Shown here: positions 1 to 11,968 of the stretch, in pieces
Layout: each line of letters begins with the position of its first letter
How positions within the stretch are numbered: position 1 is the first letter of the stretch
NCBI GenBank assembly: GCA_009869945.1
Contig: WIXG01000017.1
Span: 1-64,000 of the forward strand
Direction: 5' to 3'
Origin: Mesaphorura yosii
Lineage: Eukaryota; Arthropoda; Collembola; Poduromorpha; Tullbergiidae
Length of the DNA stretch: 64,000 nt
The notes under the pieces: model-generated
Seen by the model: the letters and a program-made list of their open reading frames with translations, nothing else
Databases searched by the model: none
Told to the model about the DNA's origin: nothing
Program-made: the position numbers and the translations under genes

Positions 1-2022
1 TTGAGTGATATTTGCAAAAGATAGCTTCTCAATGACCTGATTCGTTGAAAATCTTTATAAAGAGACTAAATTATGCGCGAAATGCGATATTTTAGCGTTT
101 TTGAAAAAATCAAAAAAATCCTGATTTTTTCCAACCCCGCAGCAGGAGTAATTGCATCTTTCTTATGATCTCACCTCTAACGTAAGATTCAAGGGACTTC
201 ATCAGCTTTTCATCGACAAGGCGAAGCTCAGAGGCAATATGATATAAATCCAAGTTTACAGTTGTCAACTCTTTTCGTTGGTTTTCATGCGTTGCAAAGT
301 ACGGCAAGTCAGTTAAGAAATACTTCTTCAAGTTCTGGCCGTGATCCTTCCTCAAGACCCGAATCTGCATATTAGAACAACACATGTTAAGTTAGCACGC
401 TGGTATTGCATGTTTGCTGACGTTGATTGTTTATTGAAGGCATAAATAATGTATGATTTTTTTTGCCAGTGATTTACGGGTTGTGAAGGGGCATCCACGT
501 GCCGGAAATTACACTTACTAATTCATTTCTTCTTTCGTCCACGTGCAACTCCGTTTGCTCACAACCTTTTTGGCACAGGACAAGACGGCTCATGACTGTC
601 ACAATGCATTTCAGATACTCAACTGCTAACGAAGACAACGACGAGTTACCTCGACCTCCCGATTCTGCAACATTTGTAATAAATGGGTAATAATAGAAGG
701 ACTGAATAACAATTAGGCTTCCACAAATCACATACCTAATTTAATACTGTGACTTTGACCTCGATCAGCATTCTCGTCCTTCAAAGAAGGTCTAAACTCA
801 AGCCAGGTCTCCCACAAAACTGGTAGGCAAGACTGGACAAAGTTGGGCCAAAAGTTACTCGGTCCGTCGTTGAAACTTGTTCCACACAACGAAGCGTCAT
901 TGAAGCTCAATTTTAAGCGCTGTCCGTTATTTTCAAATTCTTGATATCCGTGCGGGAAAAAAATGGAGCTTCCGTTAAATTTGTCATAATCCACGTGAAG
1001 GGTTGGACCATCTGAGGACAAGGCCTGAGTCATTGTTTTTTTTTCTAGGTCAAGGCAAGAGGCGATTAAGGACAAAACTCGCAGTCTTTCACTTGAGTCA
1101 TTGTGCTGGTTCGAAATTTCCACTTTTAGCTTCGATTTGCTTGACGCTGGCGTGGGTTTTGAGGCAGTCGCGCTTGACCCTTGTTGCATTGAGCCGCTTG
1201 TGGAAACTAAGCTCAATAGATTCGGTAATATGATGTGCTTTGAATTTGCCGTCAGATTTGGAAAGTATGATATCAAGAGCGCCAAGAATGATAGACAACC
1301 GTAGCGAATACTGGGACTAAGATTTGTTAAGGTACACTTCACATGTGTCAGGAGTAAATTCCAGAAAGGCTGAACTTGCTCCTCCTTAACCTGGAAAAGA
1401 ACAAATTCCATTTTAACCGACTGCCGACAGCATGTGCTCCAAAATAATTTGGACAGAACACTTACTTGTGCAAATATAATTTCACTGACGCGTAGATTTT
1501 CTTTTCTTACAACTCCTTCCAAGTCTGAAGTCAAAGCTCCCAACTTTTCCAAGATTCTATCCAAGTTAGCACCAAGCAGTGTGCTTTGGCTGGTCACAAT
1601 TTCTATCAGGCCGTTCAGTGCGTCCCTCTTGATATTCTTATTGTGATGATTAAGGGAGCCAAGGACGTCCTGCATCAAATTAACATCAAACGTCTTAGTT
1701 AAATATTACCGAAGAATTGATATGTTCATGCTTCGCTGACTCCGCTTTCAATCGAATCAATTACCTGAAGACTTTGCTTCTTCTTTGTAGTGGCCTCGGC
1801 CTCAACAGTAACTTCGTCGATTTGAACTTCATCATCTGAATCATACTGGCCACTTGGAGCAGAAGACAGTGTCGATTTTAATTGTTCTCGAATAAGTATC
1901 TTCTTCGCTCTTAACTTTGGTTCCACCACATTTTGCGCCTTTGCTAGCGTTTTCCTTCCTTTCAGTTGTGTCTTGGCCTTTTCTTGCTTGCGCAGTTTCT
2001 TGTGTCGACCACTTTTAGCCAT
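1..2022 (-). CDS. TEX10: TEX10/IPI1-like ribosome biogenesis protein (5' part; continues past left edge)
   Basis: TEX10 (yeast Ipi1) is a nucleolar HEAT-repeat-like scaffold of the Rix1/PELP1-TEX10-WDR18 complex, which acts in 60S subunit maturation. Exons on the minus strand by splice consensus and phase: 2022-1765, 1669-1466, 1390-736, 664-519, 364-175, 52-1 (partial). The start is ATG at 2022. The first exon encodes a lysine/arginine-rich tail followed by an acidic stretch. Exon 2 opens with DVLGSLNHHNKNIKRDAL, which aligns with the family block around human KDLLSQMHHYNAGVKQSAL recalled from memory. A later block, IRVLRKDHGQNLKKYFL, resembles the human LRKNYLIDFKHHF region. About 500 residues lie in the window; human TEX10 is about 929, so the 3' half is probably outside. 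The last exon (52-1) is inferred from an AAAG acceptor with an open frame and is the weakest part. Confidence 0.8.
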
Positions 2023-5000
2023 TCTGGCAGTCTAATTAAGAAATAGTTCTTATAGTTCATTGGAACATAAGAGGAATATTGTTGAATTCACATTTCTTCA
2101 ACACACGAGGAGCCGCATTCGCAGTCCACATGTTTTCAAATTCTGAAGTTCGTCCCTCATCTGACAGAGTCGGTTGGTGGTCTTTGTGCTGTGTACCATT
2201 CCTGATGCTTTAAGCGTGGTTACTGCTCAGGTACAAGAACAAGTAGATGGATACCACGTACGGCCAAGATGACGGTGTTTTAATCTTATGACATGATACG
2301 TCACTACCTTAAATGCTATCGCCATCCGAATTTTTATGATTAGGCGACCGAATGATCCGAATTTGATTTTTGCAAATCCGAGCCTGATCAACTCGTGCCA
2401 CGCACAAGTGTGGGAGAGCAATTTTCTTCAAATTTTTTTTACCACCCATGAATTCATCAAATATTCAATTAGCAAGTAGTGGTCTGATCTTTGAATTTCA
2501 CTTTTTGCTGATACAATTAGCTTAGAATATAGATTTTGATCACTAGCATTCATAAAATTCAAGCAATCTTTAGAACAACCGTTAGCAGGTCAAGCTATAA
2601 TCAAAATTATTCCCCAAGTTCAGTGGTCAGTGGCACTGACTCAGTGTCGTCGAATATTGTAAAAATTCCTCATTTCGCCTCACACAGCTGTAAGCAACGA
2701 TAAGTAACTGATGATAGAAGTTTCCAGTGACATTCGAAAAAAATAAGGTGAACTACGGACCTGACCACACCAGCGACCAGCGGTCAAGGCATAAGGCATA
2801 AGCAATAATAATCATATCAGAGCAGTGGTATTTGCTATCCGTTTAGTACTTACATGATCGATTCAAGGATTTAAACAATTTTTTGCCCATTTAATTCCAC
2901 AATTTTCATTCATGACTTCTTTATCTGGGGTATTACGCATATGGCATGTGATATTGGCTATTTACGTTATGATCCACATATGATCCGCAGTCAAGTTGCA
3001 AAAAGCAGTAGTGATCTCATCGTATTCACCGCAGAGAACCTCATTCATAATATATTTCAGACTAGTTTCTTTCTACATTTGAAACCTTTACTAATTGACT
3101 TGTGAGTTCGGGTCAGGCCTTTAATTATTATTTAATGCTGAATTATTTTGCAAAATTGCCTCATTTCTACTAAAAATGGAGCAACAGCAATTTTCATGTT
3201 AAAAATGTTAAACAATGTCAGGTGAAGCAAATCTCTGTCCTCCCTTTCTATAAATGGTGACCGTGAAAGCTATGAAAATAGAAATAAGAAACTGACCACG
3301 ACAATACCGGATATAAAACGTAAGCATGTGCAAATTTCCTTGTAAGAGAAAACTTGACTTGGTGATTGACAACCGAGCCAATGAAAGACAAATCTCAGCC
3401 ACACTTTGCAGTAGTATTTCCTATTTCCCATCTTTCGTAATCGAAAATCAGTGAATCAATGAATCAATGAAGTTCCACTTCCTGTAACATTGAATTTGCG
3501 ATAAAATTCCACTTACGGTACGTGAATTCGTGAATTCATTCATTCCAGCAGCACGTAGAAGAAAAAAGGTACATCACTCAGTCATTCTTCTTCTTCGTGT
3601 TTATGTTTCCTTTAGCAGACAATGGCAATAAATTTCTCGAGCCAATGTCGCCAACGTTCTCTTATGCTCTTCTTCACTCGAATTCGAAATCAAAATCGCA
3701 TAAATTATGCCCCAACATAACATAACATAAATAAACATTTTGGCTACTCGGCTCATTTCTTTCTCACACAACGCTTAATTTATAAATTTCGAAATATACT
3801 TCACACTTCGGCCATGAGCGAAAGGCAAGGCGAAAATTGACACATGAGAAGTCAAATCGTCGTCGTCAATTTCATTCATTCCAAGAATTATTCCATTCAT
3901 GAATTTCATTCACCAGGCGTCAGATTTTCTGCAACGAGCTTCCAAATTTATGAATTCTGACAATTCTGCGAGAAGAGCAAAAAAAGTCCAATCTCACGCC
4001 ACGAACGACGCCAAGACCAAATAAAAATAGGGTAAACAACACGCAAAAGATCCATACATTCAAATGAATGATTCCGCGGATGAATAATTTTGGAATAAAT
4101 TTATTGTATTTTTAAGAGCCCGTAGTACAGAAGGAAAGGACTGTGGCTCTATTATCTGGTTTGAGATCAGGAGTCGTACTTCCTTTACAACAGTTTCTCA
4201 ACTGATTGATTATGCATTCATGCATGCATAAAACAAGATGCGAATTTAATTTACCATTTGGAGTAAATAAACTCTTCTACCAAGAATTCGCTGTAAACTT
4301 AGCCGAATTTGATTTCTGTGTCGATGCCATATACCTGAACATTCCCCGAACACTGAATTCGCGATTTTGTCGAGTCCGAGTCGAGTCGAGACCACAATCA
4401 ATATTGATTTAGGAACACAATCCCTTCGAAATCATTTCCTGTCTTTTCCCACGTTGCCTCATTGTTGCTGTCCCGTTCTGTTAATCCTGAGCAAATAAGA
4501 AATTGTACGACCCGAACTCGACTCGGTTCCTTGTCCAGGTTCCAAAGTTCCAGTCGTCCAGCGACGTGACGTGCTGCTGTTCATGCTGATGTTGTCCTAG
4601 TCCGTTCGCTCGCCTGTCCATTGAAGGGATGGACACGGTTTAATTTATTGTATCTAATTATTTAAATGCTCGTGAATTGAATAAATTAATTCCACATTCC
4701 TCATTCATGTATTCACGTTCGCGTTTGCGAATCGCAATGAAATTCATTTTTTTCAGGCTCGTGTTTTTACGTGTGACATCACGACACGCCAACCACAACC
4801 GCCAATTGTCGAGTCTCCACTCGCTCCCTTTAAATTGTTCAATATGACATGCAGGCGCCAAGCCAAAGTATCGGTCGAGCCGAGGGTCGAGGGCGAATAT
4901 TGAATTGGAATTGAATCAATTCAATTCGATCATTCAATTCAAGCTGAAGCGTTTCCTCTCCAATTTTTAACAATTCTAAAATATTTCAATTTATGCAGTG

Positions 5001-5806
5001 CATTCCGTAATGCCTGACATGGCAGGGCGAAGAAGGGGCGATACATTCATTCGTCGTAATCCAAGCGAAGGCATTTAGCATTAGCTAACTGCTTAATGCT
5101 TATGCTTATGGGTACGAAGTCAATGCGCGGTTCCATACAATGAATGTACTTAAATTCGTATAAATTCTTGGTCCGTCCACCGAATCCATTCATTCTCACC
5201 TCAGCGAGCTCCAAGTCAAAATCACTAGGAACTGAAAGTGGACCAGCCACACTCTGAACTCTTAGCTCAGTGTCTCTTCACTCTTCTCTTGAGTTTAACC
5301 ATCACAGCTAAGCTGCAGAACAGTCGAGCAATTAAAATCACGACTCGCACTCGTACTCACAGACGAGACAGTTGTTGAGTTTGTCCCTTTCTGCCTGCCT
5401 GTAAACGAAAAAGTCTCAAGTGTCGCGTTTTGATTCTGATTCTCAAAGTGATACTGCAGTGACATTGTAGACAGTACAAAAGTTCATGTCATAGATCACA
5501 AATTAAGAAGCAAAAAGTGGCTGACTGACGAGAAGCAAGTAAAAGACTTTCTGGCCTTACGCTTCGTGTTCGTGTGCAGTTGCTATCTTCTCTGGCGGTC
5601 ACTGGTCACGAATTAAGAGTACCAAGCCTCTTGCGTGCTGGGTCTCTTGAACTTTGAAAATTCAGAAAAAATTCTTCAAGAAAAAAGCAGCAGCATTTGG
5701 TCAGCGACAACGGCAAAGATCAAGTCAACAAAAAAGTGAGAGATTATCAACGATCGAGCGTCAACTTGCTTCCCGACAACCTCTGAACGTCAGAACGTTT
5801 CGTTCT
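2023..5806. other. Intergenic region between TEX10 and myoglianin
   Basis: This is about 3.8 kb between the TEX10 start and the first credible ATG of myoglianin, so it should hold promoters of two divergent genes. I see no convincing coding exon. From roughly 3440 to 5240 the sequence is dense in ATTCATT/GAATTC-type words, giving a degenerate simple repeat. The stretch 5260-5806 probably contains the myoglianin 5' UTR. No TATA box or other promoter element stood out. Confidence 0.5.
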
Positions 5807-8800
5807 ATGGTCGTAATGGCAATGGCTTCAAATTTGCACTCCGCACCAGCCACACACGCCCAGCAAAGGACGTGTCGAAGAGCGACACTGCTTGCAATTG
5901 GATTTCTAGTTTTCTGGAATGTACTTATGGTGAGTAGTTTACCTGACCCGAGGCACAGCAATTATGAAGACTCCTCCACGGCCACGGGGAGAATGTACAA
6001 TCCTTTCTCGTCGTCGTCGTCGAATTCCGCGTCTTCGTCAAGTACTTCAAACTACGGAAGGGGAAGCAACGGCGGAGGTCGCATGTCCAATTATCAGCAG
6101 CACAGTCAGATGCAAATCCCGAGCTCTCTCTTCCGCAACGGTTCCAGCACAGCAACAACCGGCAGCGGCGGCGACGGCGGCGACGGCGGCGCCGAGCAGC
6201 TGTGCACTGACAACGGCAGCGGGGCTGCGCCAGGCGGCTGCAAGGCGCTTGGACTCGACATGAAAAAACTTAGCCTGGAACTCATCCGCCACGACATCCT
6301 CCGAAAACTTCGCATGGACGAGAACCGCCTGCCCAACATCACCGCGAAGGACTACCTGATTCCACCCGCATACTTGAGCGAGCTCTACCTGCAAAACGAC
6401 ATGCCGACGGACGAGTACTTGGACGATGAACACGCGACCACGGAAAAGATCATCGCGTTCTCCAGAATTCGTAAGTCCCACTTTTTTTTACAGATTTTCC
6501 TGTCTGTCATCTTTCTTTGAAGCATATTCCTTTCTTGCCTTCAAGTTCACCTTTTACTCGGCATTTCACCTTGTTTGGCTTAACTCGGCGTGGCACGGCG
6601 TATCTTTTATTAGATTCCATTTTTAAATCAAGCCTATTTTTAGAAAATGAGCAGAAAATATAGAAATCGAGGTCCATTCCAGGTTGCAGGCAGACATTGC
6701 ATTAATAAGTCATAACTGAAGTAACATAGCATAGCAGTAACGCTTAGTGATAACGATAAGAGCGGAGCAGGGCTATTCTTTCTTAAGATAAGTGTCCAAA
6801 GAGTAAGTACATCGTACAACTCACATCTGAACAGCACCACGCACTCGTCAGTACAGAAAAGCAGCAAGAAGATAGGAGGCAGAGCATTTTATTTGTGAGT
6901 GATTGAAAAGTAAATACGAGGCAGTCGAGTCCGAGGCTTTAACTTTCTGGCTTCATGGCATGGCTGCAGGACACAGGAGTAGGAGGCTGGCTGGCTGCTG
7001 TCTTTGTTTGTAAATGGGTGTCAATAACAAATAATTAATTCCTTGATCCTCGTATTTACTTTGTGCAGTACTTTGCACCAATCATGCAATGCACTGCACT
7101 GCAGCAGCCGGTTCGTCCGAATCCAGACTGCAATTGTCTCCAGAGACTCGCGACTCCAGTCCAGTGACATCACAAATACGAATACGAATGCGGTTTACGT
7201 AATACCAGTCTGGAAGTCTAGACTCTTTACTCGGGAATTTAAATTCAATTTAAGCAGAGTACGTATCATTGCAAATTGCATTGCACTCGGGATTCGATTG
7301 CGGGACGATGACTCAATGAAATTGTCCATGGCACCCACGGCTTGAAGAACCGTTAAATTAGCAGTAAAGGCATGCAGTATTATATACAAAGATTAGTGCA
7401 GAGATTCACAAAAAACAGACTAGACTTGATAGTTGATGGTCCGCAAGTAAAAAAAATCACAAAAGATTGAATTAGTCTTAATTGATGACGAGACTCGGGA
7501 CTGACGGCTGACGCTGTTGCGTGCTATGTGGGTTTTATTAAGAGAACGCAGCAGCTAGGGCACCGTAACCAGTTTAAATTGGAGTCGGCACTCATGGAGA
7601 ATTGTGAATGCTGATCACGTGTTTAATTGCTATTCGGTGTATTAAACTCTAAACCCTACACCGTACACTTATCCGGCCTTGGCGAGCGTATTGTGATTGC
7701 CAAGCAAGTAATAAATGTCCGTGGCTGGGTTGAGAGTGGTCATGTAGAAATAGAAAATACGAAAATAGGAAAACAAGTAAATGTATTTCGGACGCGGAAC
7801 GCGGAATCACATTCGCCACGTTCACGTTCGCGTTTTTGCGCGGTCTCGGCCTACGTGTTTTTATTGCGTAACACATCGAGTCCAGAGAGATTAATGATAA
7901 TATTTAGATCTGAAGATGATATGCACGTCGTAGCCTCAAGTGACACTGACACTTGCACTTTTTGGTACACGACTCACGATTCAGAGTCAAATGTCGAGTT
8001 GACCTACTATGCTTGTGTAATTGTAAGTGCGTCACAAGCAGGCAGGCACAGGCATGAGGCGACTGAGGCTTCGATAATTAAAATGGACATGGAAAAAAAT
8101 AATAACCAACAAATGTGACGTAAACAGGAGGATTGAAAACCAATTAATTGAGAATTTGATTAGTAATTCTTAGAAATCTGTACAAACGGATGCGGCACTT
8201 GCGACCTTTTGACTTCTGACTTTACATAAGTGCGGATGGTTACAAATGAAAATATGATTTTAACTTAATGACATTCAAAATTCAGCACTGCTTTCGTGAA
8301 AATCCGCCTCATTTTGTATGCGTGGGTCTGTCATTACATTTTAATCATCAGTCGATCTGGTTTGTCACTCGAATTTCTGCATGCACGCGTGCAAGTGTGA
8401 ACTCCAAAGTCCGGCATTGCGTACGCTCCACAGTTTATACCTTTTCAGGCTCAAATACACAAACTAAACCTTGGAGAAACAGAGGGTCAATTACTTGATA
8501 GTTCTACGTAGGCTTTTAACGTACAACGCCAGTAATTTGACCTGTTGACCTTTTAATATCATTAGTAAGGTACAATTAATATGTTTCCTACAAGCGCTAT
8601 CGTAATTCACTTTCTAAAACTGAGTACCGTTTCTAGAGGTCGATTTCTTTCGCTTTTGATTACTTAATTCTGGAGCACGAATTCATCAAGTGTGCTTGCT
8701 TATCCTGAGCCTATAATTCGATCGACGTGCCTACACTATTTTTGACCTCCAATTCACATTCCTTGTGTACATTTGTTGCGTTAATATTTCCTAATCAGTA

Positions 8801-10470
8801 ATCAGGGAATGGATTGATGAATGAACTCTCAGATTTTGGATTCAAAAAGAGGTTAAAATTACAGAAATATCAGAAATAACGTGCCACCAGGCAAGCTGGC
8901 AGGCAAACTGCAATCACACAAGATACAATAGCCATTAGCTGGACGTGGACACGCATTGCTACGGTATGTATGTACTGGCACTCCACAAGCACGCGCACGC
9001 GGAATTCGCATGAACAGGCAGGCGAACAATAACCATTAACACGTTTGCAGGGAAAGAATTAATGTTAAAAGGATTTTAAAGTTGGAACGACCGAGCCTGA
9101 CAGCTTTGTTGAAATTTATGAGAATTTGTCGTTAGCACTGTCAAATGCAATTGCGAAAGGATGCAATTGGCTAAAGTGCCTTGAAATTTATGTGCCTGGG
9201 CCGCCTGCGCTGCGCCTGGACCTGTTGCATGGTTACAGTTTGACCTACAGATCCTATGTGCTGGAAAATTGGCGCATGAGTCATGCTTCTCGAATGCACC
9301 ATGAAACTCTTGCCCTGTGCTTTGATTGATGGATCTCACAAATCTAACCAGCACTTTCGTCTCTTTTTTGCACGCAGAGTCCTTTAGAACTGCCGGAAGC
9401 GATGTGACTGGAGCCCACTCCTTTACATTCTCCGACAAAATGTCCAACATGCGCATCGACAGTGCAATTCTCCACGTTCACGTCAGACTTAACCAAAGAC
9501 ATCATCACGGGACCAACAAACCAGTTGCAGTTACAATTAGAATCAAGGAATACATTCCGCCAAAGAAGAGGGAGTCGCCCATTCTGAATGACTATGGGTA
9601 AGTGAAAATCAATGCACCACGCGCCGGCGCTGATCTGTCAGTTGGCTAACCGCCGTCGGCAACAACGGTCGTTCTCTTCTCGGTTGCAGTACATTTACAA
9701 CAATCATCACTCCCGGTACAACCGACTACGACAGAACTGCAAACAGCATCTGGGTCCAATTTAATGTTCGTGACTCACTCACGAAATGGTTGGCTAGTGT
9801 TCCAAGCCCTTCACGAAAAATCAGCCTTGTTATTGAAGCAGTGCATTCTGGCCGCAGCCAAGAATTCACGGTTCTCAGAAGCAATGACTCGAACGTGAAT
9901 TGGGTAAGTTATGCGTGAAGCTTAATTATTTCACTGTATTCATTGGTGTGTTCTGTGCTTTACTTTGACTAACTATCTGCTTGTTTCTTCAATCTGAACA
10001 GAATCCGTTCTTTGAAGTTCAAGTCAGCGAGAAAGGAAAGTCAAGGCCAGCACGTAACATTGGAATGGTTTGTGATGAAAATTCAAAGGAGACTCGATGC
10101 TGCAGATACCCACTCACCGTTGACTTTGACGATTTTGGCTGGGACTGGATTATCGGTAAGTATTTTGACGCTTTATCAAGACCCCGACTTTAATCATTCT
10201 GCAATCAAAAATTCATGGCCTCACTTTTGTTTTATTGCAGCTCCCAAGAAATACGATGCCAATTACTGCTCTGGCGAATGCCCGTACGCCTTTCTTCAAA
10301 AGTACCCGCACAACCACATCGTTCAGCAAGCCATTCCAACCGGAGTCGGTGGCCCTTGTTGCGCTGCGAGGAAACTTTCGCCCATCACGATGCTCTACTT
10401 TGACGCGGACGGAAACATTGTCTTCAGCGTTCTTCCCGGTATGGTCGTTGACAAATGCGGATGTTCATAG
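5807..10470 (+). CDS. myo: Myoglianin (GDF8/GDF11-type TGF-beta ligand)
   Basis: Secreted dimeric ligand of the myostatin/GDF11/myoglianin group, which in arthropods signals through Activin-type receptors and dSmad2 in muscle, glia and ecdysteroid control. Exons 5807-6470, 9378-9597, 9690-9903, 10002-10155, 10241-10470; phases join cleanly to 493 residues. The start is taken at ATG 5807, just before a hydrophobic signal segment ([18 protein letters not shown]); the frame is open upstream but has no better ATG. The prodomain has a Ser/Asn/Gly-rich low-complexity stretch (about residues 60-130). An RPAR furin site (residues 381-384) releases a 109-residue mature domain, the same length as vertebrate myostatin. 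It has nine cysteines, including [22 protein letters not shown] and a C-terminal KCGCS. Intron 1 is 2.9 kb, the others under 100 bp. The gene converges with the ADMP gene. Confidence 0.95.
6471..9377 (+). other. Large intron 1 of myoglianin
   Basis: This 2.9 kb intron splits a phase-1 codon between the prodomain N-terminus and the rest. It has a consensus GTAAGT donor and a GCACGCAG acceptor. I see no nested gene; a 163-codon open stretch at 7627-8118 lacks an ATG and any recognisable motif. A long first intron in a developmental ligand gene often carries enhancers, but nothing here proves it. Confidence 0.6.
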
Positions 10471-11968
10471 GCAAAAGTATTCTTTAACAGAGGATTTGAC
10501 TTTCAAATTAATGTATTATTATTACTCACGATTAACGATAACGAAACCGAAGATTCCTCCTTGAACGAAGTTCTACAAAAATCTCATCTCATTTTTCTTC
10601 ATGAAAATCCATTCTCGATAATTTGACCCAAAGTACAAAGGCATTTACATTCTGAGAACGAGCATGAGGGAAAGCGAAAGCTGCGAGACTTTACTTTTAC
10701 TTTATTCCTGTTATCTATCAGACTATTTTACTGAAGACTACTGATTTTAGGTTAAATTGTAAATATATTTTAAGACTTGAGCCGGTCGACAGACGATCGA
10801 GTTTATAGAAAATAGAAAAGCACCCAAAAATATATATTTTTCACGTTGCTTTGAGCTTGTAGCAATTAACACTAATAATTAATATTTATTCGATATTAAA
10901 GTGTAGTGTCTGTAGACATTCTTCTTGTGTATAATTTATTTGGAGTTCTGATCACGATTGTAACTTGTGCTTTCACTTTTGCATGTACTACGCGTGATAC
11001 GCACGATTTTATCCTAAAATGTAAAGTGCAAGACAAAGAAGCAGAAGCAGGAGCAGGACAAGTGATTTACTGATCTTTACACAAATCAGCTATAAGTGAA
11101 TAAATGATAATGCTAAGTCGCAGTCGTGGCCATAAATTAATAGTTAATCGAAGTTTGAATGAAATGACATGCGAGCGATCGTGTAATTTGCAAAAGTATG
11201 TGGCAGGCGTGTTTTGGCGATATTGTAATGCGATATTCTGCAAGTTACACAAAGGAAGTCGAGTTTGTACCATAATTTTCGTTGTTCATTCAAAATTTTA
11301 CGAGTCTGTGGGAAGGTAAAGTTCTTCGACGACGTGCCGACATGCGGCGGCTCCGGCACGCATGAATCACATGCCATAGTTCTCAAATTACAACACACAT
11401 TTTGTTGAAGCTACATTAAAAATGTAAGGCGCAGCGTAGCATTGATAAAAACTTTTGTACATTTGTTTTTATTTTTGTTGATCCTTCAATTTTTGTTTAG
11501 TTTACAAATGATTTACCACTACGCAGGGGTTGAAATGAATGAATTGTGAATTTGCGACTTGTGAGTAGTGCGAAGACTCACACACGACGTAATGTGATCA
11601 AAGGAAGCTGTTAATTGTTATTGTTCTTATGTGATCTTAACTTAAGATGACAGTTCCAATGTTACGTAGCATTACTGATACTTGTGATAGGTTACGTAAC
11701 TTGTAAATGACATAATTTCGTTGAAGACTAATTTCTGAGACTACGAAATAAATGTGTGTTAAACGTGAAGATGAAGGACGTGTGCAATGATTTTCATTCA
11801 ACATCAGTTGAGACTCTCAAGCAGCGGAACAGTCTCAACCACATTCTTGGAATAGCTTCGAATTTGCTGGCGGTTGCACAAATTCTTTAGAGTTCAATTG
11901 TAACGTGAGGCTGTCTGGACATTTTATTACCTCAACTCAGTTTCATACACTTACAATTTACTACGCAA
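10471..11968. other. Convergent 3' region of myoglianin and ADMP
   Basis: Myoglianin (plus) and ADMP (minus) end facing each other with about 1.5 kb between stop codons. A plus-strand ATTAAA at 10895-10900 is a candidate poly(A) signal for myoglianin. AATAAA on the minus strand at 11923-11928, about 40 bases past the ADMP stop, is the candidate for ADMP. A second minus-strand AATAAA lies at 11468-11473. No coding exon is apparent. Confidence 0.5.

Noticed and set aside
5654-5806. Upstream extension of the myoglianin frame
   Set aside because: It opens at a TTG codon; the first ATG in frame is at 5807 just before the signal peptide.
6047-6481. 144-codon antisense frame over myoglianin exon 1
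   Set aside because: Mirror of the low-complexity prodomain; no motif.
7627-8118. 163-codon plus-strand open frame in myoglianin intron 1
   Set aside because: No ATG at its start, no recognisable motif, mixed composition, and entirely within a well-defined intron.
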